Positions 1 to 8,306 of a stretch of 64,000 nucleotides of DNA are shown one piece after another. Location of the stretch: NCBI RefSeq assembly GCF_000422405.1, contig NZ_KE383823.1, positions 46,125-110,124 on the forward strand. The letters run 5' to 3'. Made by a program: the position numbers and the translations under genes. Under the pieces are notes generated by a model. It did not search any database, was not told the DNA's origin, and worked only from the letters and a program-made list of their open reading frames with translations. How positions within the stretch are numbered: position 1 is the stretch's first letter; every line of letters starts with the position of its first letter. The DNA comes from Microbacterium luticocti DSM 19459 (GTDB lineage: Bacteria > Actinomycetota > Actinomycetes > Actinomycetales > Microbacteriaceae).

Positions 1-61
1 AGGAGATATCACCGCATCAGGACGATCTGGCCGGAAACCTCCTGCATCCGCGATATCTCCT
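1..61. repeat. Imperfect palindromic element at the left edge
   Basis: AGGAGATATC at 1-10 is the exact reverse complement of 52-61. Inside, CAGG (18-21) pairs with CCTG (41-44), leaving a loop of about 19 bases. The stretch is non-coding and lies downstream of ung. It could act as a transcript-end hairpin or be a dispersed intergenic repeat. The first twelve bases recur with one change at the right edge of the window. The element may extend left of base 1. Confidence 0.6.
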
Positions 62-89
62 GATCTCGTGACACCCGGGCGCCCGTCCG

Positions 90-776
90 TCAGTCGGGAA
101 GGCGCCAGTCCACGGGGTCCGCGCCCTGCGCCGCCAGCAGTTCGTTCGCGCGGGAGAACGGCCGCGAACCGAAGAACCCACGGCTCGCCGACAGCGGCGA
201 CGGGTGGGCCGATGCGATGATCGGCGTGTTCCCCAGCAGCGGCCGCAGGTTCGCGGCATCCCTCCCCCACAGGACCGCCACCAGTGGCCCGCCGCGATCC
301 ACCAGTGACCGGATCGCGTGCTCGGTGACCTTCTCCCAGCCCCAGCCGCGATGGGATGCCGGGGCCCCGGGCGCGACGGTGAGCACACGGTTCAGCAGCA
401 TGACGCCCTGGTCGCTCCACGCCGACAGGTCGCCGTGCGCGGCCGGCGGGATGCCGAGGTCGTCGCGCAGTTCCTGGTAGATGTTCGCGAGGCTGCGCGG
501 CAGGGGCCGCACATGCCTGTCGACCGCGAACGACAGGCCGATCGGATGCCCCGGGGTGGGGTACGGGTCCTGTCCGACGATGAGCACCTTCACGTCCGAG
601 CGCGGCCGTGCGAACGCCCGCAGCACGCGGTCGCCGGCCGGCAGGTAGTGCCGCCCCGCGGCGACCTCGGCACGCAGCCGGTCGCCCAGCGCCGCGATGT
701 CGCCGGCGACCGGCGCGAGTTCGCGCGCCCACCCGGCGTCGATCAGTCCGGCATCGGCCAGTTCGGGAAGGGTCAT
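90..776 (-). CDS. ung: Uracil-DNA glycosylase, family 1
   Basis: Removes uracil from DNA to start base-excision repair. The 228-residue length is normal for the family. Visible motifs are [10 protein letters not shown] (69-78) with the water-activating Asp70, LLNR (127-130) and the DNA-intercalation/catalytic loop [10 protein letters not shown] (191-200) with His191. Pro replaces His in the usual GQDPYH, as in mycobacterial Ung. I chose the ATG at 776 because it gives the family N terminus; the frame stays open upstream through the neighbouring gene but with unrelated protein. It lies 35 bases downstream of a dehydrogenase gene on the same strand, so the two may be co-transcribed. Confidence 0.95.
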   Translation of the reverse strand: MTLPELADAGLIDAGWARELAPVAGDIAALGDRLRAEVAAGRHYLPAGDRVLRAFARPRSDVKVLIVGQDPYPTPGHPIGLSFAVDRHVRPLPRSLANIYQELRDDLGIPPAAHGDLSAWSDQGVMLLNRVLTVAPGAPASHRGWGWEKVTEHAIRSLVDRGGPLVAVLWGRDAANLRPLLGNTPIIASAHPSPLSASRGFFGSRPFSRANELLAAQGADPVDWRLPD

Positions 777-811
777 CGCCACGCGACCAGCGTAGGCGGT
801 CGCGGCGCCCG

Positions 812-1588
812 TCACTCGCCCTTCACACGCAGCGGCCCGCGTGCCAACAGGTGCTGTGCAGACTGGGCGACCGGGCGCATCGTCACCAGGTCGAGATTCA
901 CGTGGCCGGGCGCGTTCATCGCATACGCGATCACGTCGGCGACGTCGGCGGCGCGAAGCGGCGCCTCGACGCCCTCGTACACCTTCTCGGTCGCGGCCCG
1001 GTCGCCGCCGAGGCGGTTGAGCGTGAACTCCTCGGTGTGCACCAGACCCGGCGCGATCTCGACGACCCGGATCGGCTCGCCGTTCAGCTCCAGCCGCAGC
1101 GCGTGCACGAGCATCGACTCCCCCGCCTTCGCGGCGTTGTATCCCGCCCCGCCCGGGTACGCCCCCTGTGCGGCGGTCGAGGTCACGAACACGGTGTCGG
1201 CGTGCGAGTCGGATGCCGCGGCCCGCCGCAGCAGCGGCAGCAGCGCCGCGACCAGTCGCTGCGTGGCCATGACGTTCGCCTCGAACATCCACCGCCAGTC
1301 CTCGGGCCTGCCGTCCTCGACCCGGTCGGCGCCGCGGGCGCCGCCGGCCACCTGCACCAGCGCGTGCACCGGCCCCGACCCGTCAAGCCACTCAGCAAGC
1401 GCGTCGACGTCGGCCGGCACGGTGAGGTCGGCGGCGTACGCCACCGCCCCGGTCTCGGACTCCAGTGCCGCCAAGCGCTCCGCCCGCCGGGCGACGGCCA
1501 CGACATCCCACCCACCGCCACGCAGCGCCCGCACGGTCGCCTCGCCGATCCCGGTGCTGGCCCCGGTCACCACTGCTCGTCTGGTCAT
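812..1588 (-). CDS. Short-chain dehydrogenase/reductase
   Basis: Classical SDR of 258 residues. The NAD(P)-binding motif TGASTGIG is at residues 8-15, the catalytic Ser near 137, and YNAAK at 150-154. An Arg-rich stretch after the second beta strand (VARRAER, 32-38) suggests NADP(H) preference. The substrate cannot be told from sequence. It is the first gene of a minus-strand pair with ung and diverges from metY. Its promoter must lie in the 148 bases shared with metY. Confidence 0.88.
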   Translation of the reverse strand: MTRRAVVTGASTGIGEATVRALRGGGWDVVAVARRAERLAALESETGAVAYAADLTVPADVDALAEWLDGSGPVHALVQVAGGARGADRVEDGRPEDWRWMFEANVMATQRLVAALLPLLRRAAASDSHADTVFVTSTAAQGAYPGGAGYNAAKAGESMLVHALRLELNGEPIRVVEIAPGLVHTEEFTLNRLGGDRAATEKVYEGVEAPLRAADVADVIAYAMNAPGHVNLDLVTMRPVAQSAQHLLARGPLRVKGE

Positions 1589-1649
1589 GACTCCACGGTA
1601 ACGCCGCCGCCTCGGGCACGTCGCGCCGGCACGTTACGTCACATTTCCC

Positions 1650-1669
1650 CCTCGTTGTTGACAACGAGG
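1650..1669. promoter_or_regulatory. Perfect palindrome, candidate operator of metY
   Basis: CCTCGTTGT and ACAACGAGG form 9-base arms around a 2-base centre, 67 bases upstream of the metY start. A -35-like TTGACA lies inside it (1658-1663), so a bound protein would block RNA polymerase. It does not resemble the corynebacterial McbR site. No SAM-riboswitch fold is evident in the short leader. Confidence 0.55.
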
Positions 1670-1736
1670 CCGCATCCGTACTCTCGAACCTGTCGCCCCG
1701 CGATCCCAGGCCGACGCCGAACCCGAGGAGAACCCG

Positions 1737-3059
1737 ATGTCCGCACCCGAGAACTGGCGGTTCGAGACCGCTCAGATCCATGCCGGCGCCCAGCCCGACC
1801 CCGTCACGGGGGCCCGCGCCACCCCGATCTACCAGACCACCTCGTACGTGTTCCGCGACACCGAGCATGCCGCGAACCTGTTCTCGCTGGCCGAGGTCGG
1901 CAACATCTACACCCGCATCCAGAACCCGACGCAGGACGTCGTAGAGCAGCGCCTCGCCGCGCTCGAGGGCGGTACCGCAGCACTGCTGACCGCGTCGGGC
2001 ATGTCGGCGGTGACCCTGGCGATCCTCAACGTCGCCGGCGCGGGCGACCACGTCGTCGCCTCGTCCGCACTGTACGGCGGCACCTACAACCTGCTGCGCT
2101 ACACACTCGAGAAGCTCGGCATCCACACCACCTTCGTCGAGGATCAGGACGACGCCGAGGCATGGCGCGCCGCGGTGCGGCCGAACACCAAGCTGTTCTT
2201 CGCCGAGACCATCGGCAACCCGAAGATCAACGTGCTCGACATCCGCACCGTCGCCGACATCGCGCACGAGAACGGGCTGCCGCTGTTCGTCGACAACACC
2301 ATCGCGACCCCGTACCTGATCCGCCCGTTCGAGCACGGCGCGGATGTGGTCATCCACGCGGCCACGAAGTTCCTCGGCGGCCACGGCACGGTGATCGCCG
2401 GCGCCATCGTCGACGGGGGCACCTTCCCGTGGTCGCAGCACGCCGACCGCTTCCCTGGGCTCACCGAGCCCGACCCGTCGTACCACGGCGTCAGCTACAC
2501 CGGGGTGCTCGGCGACGGCATCGCGTTCATCATCAAGGCGCGGGTGCAACTGCTGCGCGACCTCGGCCCGGCGATCTCGCCGAACAGCGCCTGGCAGCTC
2601 ATCCAGGGCATCGAGACGCTGTCGCTGCGCATCGAGCGACACGTGCAGAACGCACAGCAGATCGCCGAGTGGCTCGAATCACGCGACGACGTCGCGTCGG
2701 TCAGCTACGCCGGCCTCGCCAGCTCGCCGTGGCACGCGCTCGCCCAGAAGTACGCGCCGAAGGGCGCGGGGGCGGTGCTGTCGTTCGAGCTGACCGGCGG
2801 TGTCGACGCCGGCCGCGCGTTCGTCGACAACCTCACCCTGTTCAGCCACCTCGCCAACATCGGTGACGTGCGTTCGCTGGTGATCCACCCGGCCTCGACC
2901 ACCCACTCGCAGCTCTCGCCTGAGGAGCAGCTCTCCAGCGGCGTGACCCCGGGTCTCGTGCGCCTGTCGGTGGGCCTCGAGAACGTCGACGACCTGAAGG
3001 ACGACCTCGCCCAGGCTCTGGCCGCGGCGCACGAGGTGCGTGAGGCCGCGCGCGTCTGA
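1737..3059 (+). CDS. metY: O-acetylhomoserine sulfhydrylase (methionine biosynthesis)
   Basis: PLP enzyme that makes homocysteine from O-acetylhomoserine and sulfide. It has 440 residues, typical of the larger MetY branch of the Cys/Met metabolism PLP family. ATPIYQTTSYVF (28-39), YTRIQNPT (58-65) and the PLP lysine in HAATKFLGG (Lys211) are visible. The start is supported by GAGGAG 6 bases upstream. The acetyl donor enzyme MetX is encoded 1.4 kb downstream on the same strand with one opposite gene between them, so the two form a pathway pair but not an operon. A palindrome overlaps the probable promoter. Confidence 0.95.
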   Translation: MSAPENWRFETAQIHAGAQPDPVTGARATPIYQTTSYVFRDTEHAANLFSLAEVGNIYTRIQNPTQDVVEQRLAALEGGTAALLTASGMSAVTLAILNVAGAGDHVVASSALYGGTYNLLRYTLEKLGIHTTFVEDQDDAEAWRAAVRPNTKLFFAETIGNPKINVLDIRTVADIAHENGLPLFVDNTIATPYLIRPFEHGADVVIHAATKFLGGHGTVIAGAIVDGGTFPWSQHADRFPGLTEPDPSYHGVSYTGVLGDGIAFIIKARVQLLRDLGPAISPNSAWQLIQGIETLSLRIERHVQNAQQIAEWLESRDDVASVSYAGLASSPWHALAQKYAPKGAGAVLSFELTGGVDAGRAFVDNLTLFSHLANIGDVRSLVIHPASTTHSQLSPEEQLSSGVTPGLVRLSVGLENVDDLKDDLAQALAAAHEVREAARV

Positions 3060-3069
3060 GCCCGGCCTG

Positions 3070-3111
3070 CGGATGCCTCGGCTCGGCCGACGGGCCGGCC
3101 CGAGGCATCCG
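3070..3111. terminator. Strong hairpin after metY
   Basis: CGGATGCCTCGG (3070-3081) pairs perfectly with CCGAGGCATCCG (3100-3111), and the loop holds a further CGGCC/GGCCG pairing. It lies between convergent genes and could end both transcripts. No U-tract follows, which is usual in such high-GC genomes. Confidence 0.7.
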
Positions 3112-3116
3112 TCGTC
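3086..3116 (+). repeat. 31-base direct repeat, copy 1
   Basis: The right part of the metY hairpin, from the loop through the 3' arm plus GTCGTC, is repeated exactly at 4110-4140 on the other side of the neighbouring gene. Only the right half is present in the second copy, so that copy cannot fold the same way. Confidence 0.85.
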
Positions 3117-3134
3117 TGCGCACCCTGGCGACGG

Positions 3135-4076
3135 TCATGCCGCATCCCACCAGCGCAGCACGCGCAGCGCCCGCAGCGTGACCCAGCGACTCGGAAGGCC
3201 CTCGGGCACCCCTTCCATGTCGAACAGCGTCGGGCCCTCGTGGACGTTCTCGAGGTGCCACAGTCCGTCGCCGTCACTGTGGGAACGGATGAGCTCGACG
3301 GCCTCGGCGCAGCGTGCGTCGCGCTCGGGCCGGGCGCGACGCATGTACTCGAGGCCGCGCAGGACGTCGTAGAACCATCGCACCGGATACGAGGCCATCG
3401 TGAACCGCGGATCGATGATCTCGCCCGTGCTGCGGCGGCGCATCAGTCCTCGTTCGAGCAGGTATTCCTCTCCGCGATGCCGCGCCGCACGGACGACGGC
3501 GGTCCCGCCGGTGGCCTGTTCCCAGTCGCGCAGTCCCTCGAGCGCGCAGATCGTCGAGTGCAACGACGCGACCCGCGCGCCGTACTCGGCCCAGCAGTTC
3601 CACCCGCCGTCGGGCAGCTGCCGGGCGAGCAATGAGTGCACGGGGCGTTCGTCGGCCTCGCCGAAGTACGCGCCGATGGTGAGCACGACACCGTTGAGGC
3701 ATGGCTCGGTCTCGCCCGCGAAGTACGGTTCACCGGCATCCCACCGCACGTTCTCGCGCACGCGCAAGATCGCCGTGCGTACGGCCGGATCGGTCGGGTC
3801 TACCCCGAGATCGACGAGTTGCTGCAGGCTGAAGTGCGTCGCCGTCCAGGCGTCGTACATCGGGCGGGACTCGTCGACCCAGCCGGGCCGGTACACACCG
3901 CCGTCCCAGAGGCCGTCCTCCCCCTGCTCTGCGAGCAGACGCGCGCCCCACCCTTCGCGGGCGACCCGCGCGCGCTCGGCGGCGACCTCGTCGGCGGGTG
4001 CGTCGAGCAGATCGCGCATGACCTGCCAGCGGATCGCCGGGTCGCCGGACATCAGATACTCCATCGCTGCGTCCAT
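3135..4076 (-). CDS. Uncharacterised alpha/alpha-barrel (prenyltransferase/squalene-cyclase-like) protein
   Basis: A 313-residue protein that I cannot name. Repeats of the form DGGWNCWAEYG, DGLWDGGVY and DGLWHLEN (Gly-Trp-rich, with QW-like character) and helical pairs such as WFYDVLRGLEYMRRA resemble the alpha6/alpha6 barrels of squalene cyclases and prenyltransferase beta subunits. No signal peptide is seen and it is probably cytoplasmic. Starts at 4076 (MDAAMEYL) or 4064 (MEYL) are both possible, and neither has a clear ribosome-binding site. It converges with metY and diverges from metX. No catalytic Asp motif can be assigned, so an enzymatic role is unproven. Confidence 0.7.
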   Translation of the reverse strand: MDAAMEYLMSGDPAIRWQVMRDLLDAPADEVAAERARVAREGWGARLLAEQGEDGLWDGGVYRPGWVDESRPMYDAWTATHFSLQQLVDLGVDPTDPAVRTAILRVRENVRWDAGEPYFAGETEPCLNGVVLTIGAYFGEADERPVHSLLARQLPDGGWNCWAEYGARVASLHSTICALEGLRDWEQATGGTAVVRAARHRGEEYLLERGLMRRRSTGEIIDPRFTMASYPVRWFYDVLRGLEYMRRARPERDARCAEAVELIRSHSDGDGLWHLENVHEGPTLFDMEGVPEGLPSRWVTLRALRVLRWWDAA

Positions 4077-4414
4077 GCGCGCGAGGCTACGCCGCACCCC
4101 CGACGTTGCGCCGACGGGCCGGCCCGAGGCATCCGTCGTCGGCACCGCGGCTGCGTTGTGCCCGCACCCGGGTTTCTGGCTCACAGACTTCGGAGGATGC
4201 CACGAGGTTCGGAGGGTTTCGGCCCGAACGGTCCGAGGTTCGTGCGATCCTCCGAAGGTGGGACCGGATGACGCGGGAGAGCGCACCGCTGTCGGCGTGC
4301 CGCCGACGAGCGCACCGCCGTCAGCCCGCCACCGGAGCGCGCACCGCCGCCCGAGCGTCACCCGACACCCGTAACAGGCCGGGGCCACCGGCGCCGACAC
4401 GGAAGAATGGACCC
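4077..4414. other. Intergenic region between divergent genes, repeat-containing
   Basis: A 338-base non-coding region upstream of both the barrel-protein gene and metX. It holds the second copy of a 31-base direct repeat (4110-4140) and a long inverted repeat (4188-4257). I recognise no classical -35/-10 pair and no known riboswitch. Confidence 0.6.
4188..4257. repeat. Long inverted repeat upstream of metX
   Basis: CTTCGGAGGAT (4188-4198) pairs perfectly with ATCCTCCGAAG (4247-4257). After a 2x2 mismatch, CACGA (4201-4205) pairs with TCGTG, and GTTCGG pairs with CCGAAC in the loop. It is centred about 190 bases before metX. It could be an operator array, a leader hairpin or a palindromic repeat. 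Confidence 0.65.
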
Positions 4415-5623
4415 ATGGACTGGCAGCAGACCTCCGAAGACACGGTGCCCAGCGCGCCGGTGACGGAGGCCGACGCCCGATCGCTGCTCGGCCGCCCGCC
4501 GGCGACCGGGGCGTGGCGTGACGGCGACCCGGTCGGCAACCGCCGGTTCGCCGGGCTCGGCACGTTCCGCACCGAGACGGGCGCCGAGCTGCCGTTCGTG
4601 CGCCTGGCCTACGAGTCCTGGGGCGAGCTGAACGACGCGCGCGACAACGCCGTGCTGATCCTGCACGCCCTCACCGGCGACAGCCACGTGCGCGGACCGG
4701 CCGGGCCCGGGCATCCCACGGCCGGCTGGTGGGAGGACGTGGTCGGACCCGGCTGCCCCATCGACACCGACCGGTGGTTCGTGGTCGCGCCCAACATGCT
4801 GGGCGGATGCCAGGGCTCGACCGGTCCGGCCAGTATCGGCCCGAACGGCTATGAGTGGGCGTCGCGATTCCCCTACCTGACGATCCGCGACCAGGTCGCC
4901 GCGCAGCAGCGGCTGGCCGACCTGCTCGGCATCGATGTGTGGGCGGCGGTGGTCGGCGGCTCGATGGGCGGCATGCACGCGCTGGAGTGGGCGATCTCGA
5001 CGCCGGAACGGGTGCGCAGGCTAGCGGTGCTGTCGGCACCGCCGTTCAACACGGCCGACCAGATCGCCCTGAACTCGGTGCAGCTGGAGGCGATCCAGAT
5101 CGATCCGCGGTTCGCCGACGGCGAGTACTACGACGCAGGTTCGGGCAACGGCCCGCACCGCGGGCTGGCCCTGGCCCGGCGGATGGCGCTGTTGAACTAC
5201 CGCAGCCCCGCCGAGCTGAACATGCGGTTCCGGCGCTCGTGGCAGTCCGACGTGTCGCCGCTCGGCGACGACGGCCGGTTCGCGGTGGAGTCCTACCTCG
5301 ACTTCCACGGCAACAAGTTCACCCGGCGGTTCGATGCGAACAGCTACATCCGGCTGGTCGAGGCGATGGACTCGCACGACGTCGGCCGCGGCCGCGGCGG
5401 CATCGAGGATGCGCTGGCCCGGGTCACGGCCACCACGCTCGTGCTCGGCATCGACACCGACCGGCTGTTCCCGGTGGAGGGCCAGCACCGCATCGCCCGC
5501 GGCATCCCGAACACCCTCGACGGCGACGAGGCGGTCGTGCTGGCCAGCGACTTCGGCCACGACGGCTTTCTCATCGAGACCGACCGGGTCGGCGCGCACC
5601 TGCGCCGGCTGCTCGAAGCCTAA
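4415..5623 (+). CDS. metX: Homoserine O-acetyltransferase
   Basis: Transfers acetyl from acetyl-CoA to homoserine, making the substrate of MetY. It is a 402-residue alpha/beta hydrolase. The nucleophile Ser183 lies in GGSMGGMHALEW, the acid Asp349 in GIDTDRLFP, and His382 in FGHDGF, which is the complete MetX triad. LNMRFRRSWQ and YLDFHGNKF are family signatures. The start at 4415 (MDWQQTS) gives the usual short N-terminal extension; the open frame upstream runs through non-coding repeat sequence. It converges with the NUDIX gene, with the stop codons overlapping by 4 bases. O-acetyl rather than O-succinyl specificity is inferred from family and from the MetY partner. Confidence 0.95.
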   Translation: MDWQQTSEDTVPSAPVTEADARSLLGRPPATGAWRDGDPVGNRRFAGLGTFRTETGAELPFVRLAYESWGELNDARDNAVLILHALTGDSHVRGPAGPGHPTAGWWEDVVGPGCPIDTDRWFVVAPNMLGGCQGSTGPASIGPNGYEWASRFPYLTIRDQVAAQQRLADLLGIDVWAAVVGGSMGGMHALEWAISTPERVRRLAVLSAPPFNTADQIALNSVQLEAIQIDPRFADGEYYDAGSGNGPHRGLALARRMALLNYRSPAELNMRFRRSWQSDVSPLGDDGRFAVESYLDFHGNKFTRRFDANSYIRLVEAMDSHDVGRGRGGIEDALARVTATTLVLGIDTDRLFPVEGQHRIARGIPNTLDGDEAVVLASDFGHDGFLIETDRVGAHLRRLLEA

Positions 5624-6384
5624 TCCGACACCACGTACCGCCAGGGCAACGCGTCGGTCAGCAGCCGGTGGCGTGGCCCGGGCACATCCAGGGTCGCGGC
5701 ACCCGTGGCGTCCGGCCCGGCATCGTGCGCGGCATCCGGCTCCCAGCAGAACACCGTGCCCGTCTCGCAGCGACGCACCCGGGTGTGGAACGTGCGCACA
5801 CCGGCTGCTCGCGCCCGCGCGACGAGTTCCGCCGCGTCGGAGGCGCCCGTCAGCCCGTACAACGTCACCCAGGTGGGCGGGTAGAGCACGACCCGGCCTG
5901 CAGCATGCCGGTCGAGCACGTCGGCCGGACGCACCCACGCCGCCTCGACCACCTCGGCCACGGCCGGCGTCACCACCGAATCGGTGACGGCGCCGACGAA
6001 GAACCACGTACGGATGCGCTTGGGGATGCCCGGTGGCGGGGTCCAGCAGCTGAACGGATGCAGGTGCTCGGGCGCGATGCGAAGTCCCACCTCTTCGGCG
6101 GTCTCGCGCGCGGCAGCCCGGCGTGCGTCGGACTGCTCGGCGTCCCCGGCGCGCAGGTCGGCCGGCTCGACACCCCCGCCGGGGAACACCCAGGCGCCGG
6201 CGAACGAGCCGCGGTCGGGGCGCTCGATCATCAGCACCTCGGGTCCGGCGTCGCCGCCTCGCACCAGCACCGCGGTTCCGGCCACGCGCAGCTCGGAGTC
6301 GTCGGCGGGTGCCGCATCCACCGCAGACCGCAGGTCGCGCAAGGCGCGGTCGGCGCCCGGGTCCGAGCCCGGCTCAGTCGGCAT
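5620..6384 (-). CDS. NUDIX hydrolase (NUDT7/8/19-like)
   Basis: A 254-residue hydrolase of nucleoside-diphosphate-X compounds. The NUDIX box starts at FPGGGVE (67-73) and ends at RETAEEVGL, with the longer spacing between the Gly and the REUxEE part seen in NUDT7/NUDT19-type enzymes. A CoA derivative is therefore a possible substrate, but this is inference. It overlaps the end of the thiamine-binding gene by 11 bases on the same strand, indicating translational coupling, and overlaps the metX stop tail to tail. Confidence 0.85.
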   Translation of the reverse strand: MPTEPGSDPGADRALRDLRSAVDAAPADDSELRVAGTAVLVRGGDAGPEVLMIERPDRGSFAGAWVFPGGGVEPADLRAGDAEQSDARRAAARETAEEVGLRIAPEHLHPFSCWTPPPGIPKRIRTWFFVGAVTDSVVTPAVAEVVEAAWVRPADVLDRHAAGRVVLYPPTWVTLYGLTGASDAAELVARARAAGVRTFHTRVRRCETGTVFCWEPDAAHDAGPDATGAATLDVPGPRHRLLTDALPWRYVVSD

Positions 6385-6688
6385 CCGGCTCGCCGAGTGC
6401 GCGTTCCAGCCGCTCCACCTTCGCGTCGAGCTCGCCGGTGTACCCGGGACGGATGTCGGCCTTCAGCACCAGCGACACGCGGGACCCGAACGGCATCACC
6501 GCTTCGGTGGCGCGCTTGACGACATCGAAGACCTCGTCCCACTCCCCCTCGATCTCGGTGAACATCGAGGTCGTGCGGTGCGGCAGGCCGGACTCACGGA
6601 CGACACGGACCGCCGCGGCGACGGCGTCGTGCACCGACCCGTCCGACCGGCCGGTTCCGCTGGGGGCGACAGAGAACGCGATGAGCAT
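6374..6688 (-). CDS. MTH1187-family thiamine-binding protein
   Basis: A small protein of 104 residues of the MTH1187/YkoF-like (former DUF77) family, which binds thiamine or related metabolites as an oligomer. MLIAFSVAPSG at the N terminus, HRTTSMFTEIEGEWDEV in the middle and VSLVLKADIRPG are typical. It is first in a coupled pair with the NUDIX hydrolase. Upstream, on its 5' side, is a 27-base tandem repeat array that comes from the mannosyltransferase gene end, so its promoter lies within or next to that array. Confidence 0.85.
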   Translation of the reverse strand: MLIAFSVAPSGTGRSDGSVHDAVAAAVRVVRESGLPHRTTSMFTEIEGEWDEVFDVVKRATEAVMPFGSRVSLVLKADIRPGYTGELDAKVERLERALGEPDAD

Positions 6689-6694
6689 GCCTCG

Positions 6695-6910
6695 ACGCTA
6701 CCGCGCGACCGTGCCGGGCGCGAGGCTCGACGCGACCCTGCCGGGCGCGAGGCCCGACGCCACCGCACCGGTCACGAGGCCCGACGCCACCGCGCCAGTC
6801 ACGACGCTCGACGCCGCGGCGCCGGTCACGAGGCTCGACGCGACCGCGCCGGTCACGAGCCCAGACGCTCTCGCACCTACCGCACCGACCGCGAGGCGGG
6901 ACGCGACCGC
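6695..6910. repeat. 27-base tandem array overlapping the mannosyltransferase stop
   Basis: Six regular units begin at 6722, 6749, 6776, 6803, 6830 and 6857 (for example GAGGCTCGACGCGACC at each start), with degenerate units on both sides. The right edge enters the last codons of the mannosyltransferase gene, whose end (minus strand GGCGCGGTCGCGTC) is itself a unit. The period is a multiple of three, so a frameshift would add nine-residue repeats to the protein. Confidence 0.85.
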
Positions 6911-8139
6911 GCCGCGCGGAGCGAGGCATCCCTCGCCGCCGCGACACCCGACGCGGACCGCACCGGCACGCGCGCCAGGCGCACCACCGCCCAGACGAAC
7001 AGCACCACCACGAGCAGATTTCGCGCGGTGAGCAGGGCCGCCGGCAGCGGCTGCGCGGCGAGCAGTCCGCTGTAGGTGAGCGGATACACCAGCTGGGTAA
7101 GCGCCGCGATCAGCAGCGCCAGTGCGGCGGGCGACCGCCAACGCCGCCGGTCGAGCACGAGGCCTGTCACCAGCGGCACCACGATCCAGGTGAGATACTG
7201 CGGCGACCCGACCTTGTTGAACGCGATGAACCCGGTGACCAGGGCGAGCGCGAGCGGCGGGAACAGCACGGCGAAGGATGCGCCCCGCCGCGCCTTCATC
7301 GCACCGAGAACGGCAACGGCCCCCACCGCCAGCACGAGCAGCGGCGTCATCAGCGCGACGACCACGTCGACGTTCGGTCCGGTGACCTGGAACGTCAGCA
7401 TGTCGGGGTCGTAGTAGATGAACGAGCCGTCGATCCGGGCGACGGCGCGCCACAGGTACAGCGTGCTGATCGGCGCCTCCAGCTGCAGCCCGCGGCCGGT
7501 CTGGTCGCCGATGAAACCGAACGCGTACCGCAGCCCGCCCGCCGCCGCCACCGCGCCCAGCGTCAGCGTCGACACCACGATGGCTCCGCCGACGACGGCG
7601 AGCCGACGGCGCACGGCGATCACGGCGGCGGCCAGCAGCGCCGCCGGCCACACCTTGATCCAGGTCGCGACGGCGAGCAGGATCGAGCCGAGCCACGGCC
7701 GACCCACCAGCCACAGGCATCCGGCGATCGCCAGCGGCACCGTGATCGCGTCGATGCGGTACAGCGCGATCGGCCCGAGCAGCGCGATCGACGCGAGCCA
7801 GAACCACGCGGCCACGCAACGGCCGCGGGAGCGCGCCCGCCCGACCAGCAGGCCGAACGCGAGCGCGTCGCACAGCGTGACGAGCAGCACCCAGCCGATC
7901 GTGTAGCCGCCGATCCAGGACAGCCCGTGTGCGAGCACCATCGGCACGAGCGCGAGCTGCGGGTACACCCACCCCTCGGTGATGCCGACGATGCCGGCGC
8001 CGTCGAGGGCCCTGTTCGACCAGGGCTCGTACACGAGGTAGACGTCGCCCATCGGCTGATTCGGCAGCACGAAACCGAGCGTGGCGACCCCGACGTGCAC
8101 GAGGGCGAACGCCACCCACAGAATCGCCCGCCTCGACAT
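6877..8139 (-). CDS. GT87-type (DUF2029) membrane mannosyltransferase
   Basis: A polytopic protein of 420 residues with about ten hydrophobic helices, from residue 5 onward to about 385, and a basic C-terminal tail (RSRPASRSVR). Family members transfer mannose from polyprenyl-phosphate-mannose to glycolipids on the outer side of the membrane. Seen features are an early acidic loop (MGDVYLVYEPW, 30-40), YRIDAITVPLA and SPQYLTWIVVPL. The acceptor is unknown. It is monocistronic. Its 3' end merges into a 27-base tandem array, so the C terminus may vary between strains. Confidence 0.8.
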   Translation of the reverse strand: MSRRAILWVAFALVHVGVATLGFVLPNQPMGDVYLVYEPWSNRALDGAGIVGITEGWVYPQLALVPMVLAHGLSWIGGYTIGWVLLVTLCDALAFGLLVGRARSRGRCVAAWFWLASIALLGPIALYRIDAITVPLAIAGCLWLVGRPWLGSILLAVATWIKVWPAALLAAAVIAVRRRLAVVGGAIVVSTLTLGAVAAAGGLRYAFGFIGDQTGRGLQLEAPISTLYLWRAVARIDGSFIYYDPDMLTFQVTGPNVDVVVALMTPLLVLAVGAVAVLGAMKARRGASFAVLFPPLALALVTGFIAFNKVGSPQYLTWIVVPLVTGLVLDRRRWRSPAALALLIAALTQLVYPLTYSGLLAAQPLPAALLTARNLLVVVLFVWAVVRLARVPVRSASGVAAARDASLRAARSRPASRSVR

Positions 8140-8306
8140 CCCGCAAGTCTAGAGTGGTGCCTTCAGCGCAGACTGTGGGATGCCTCGGGCATGCGGCGGC
8201 TCGCCACGAAGGATGTCGCCGCCGGCGGCGCGCCGAGCCCGTTTCAATCGCGGTGAGGGCGTGCCTCATCCTGCCGCCGCATCGGGGGACGAGGCGGCAG
8301 CCGCCA

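Noticed and set aside
90..1292. A 400-residue fusion protein with uracil-DNA glycosylase at its C terminus
   Set aside because: The first 172 codons are the opposite reading of the dehydrogenase gene, rich in Arg and without domain features. The glycosylase start at 776 is sufficient.
1589..1736. SAM riboswitch before metY
   Set aside because: The leader is only about 60-130 bases and I see no four-way-junction pairing; the DNA palindrome explains the symmetry better.
1587..2866. Several 400-750-residue Arg-rich open frames on either strand throughout the window
   Set aside because: They are shadows of real genes caused by high third-position GC; they have no conserved motifs and overlap well-supported genes.
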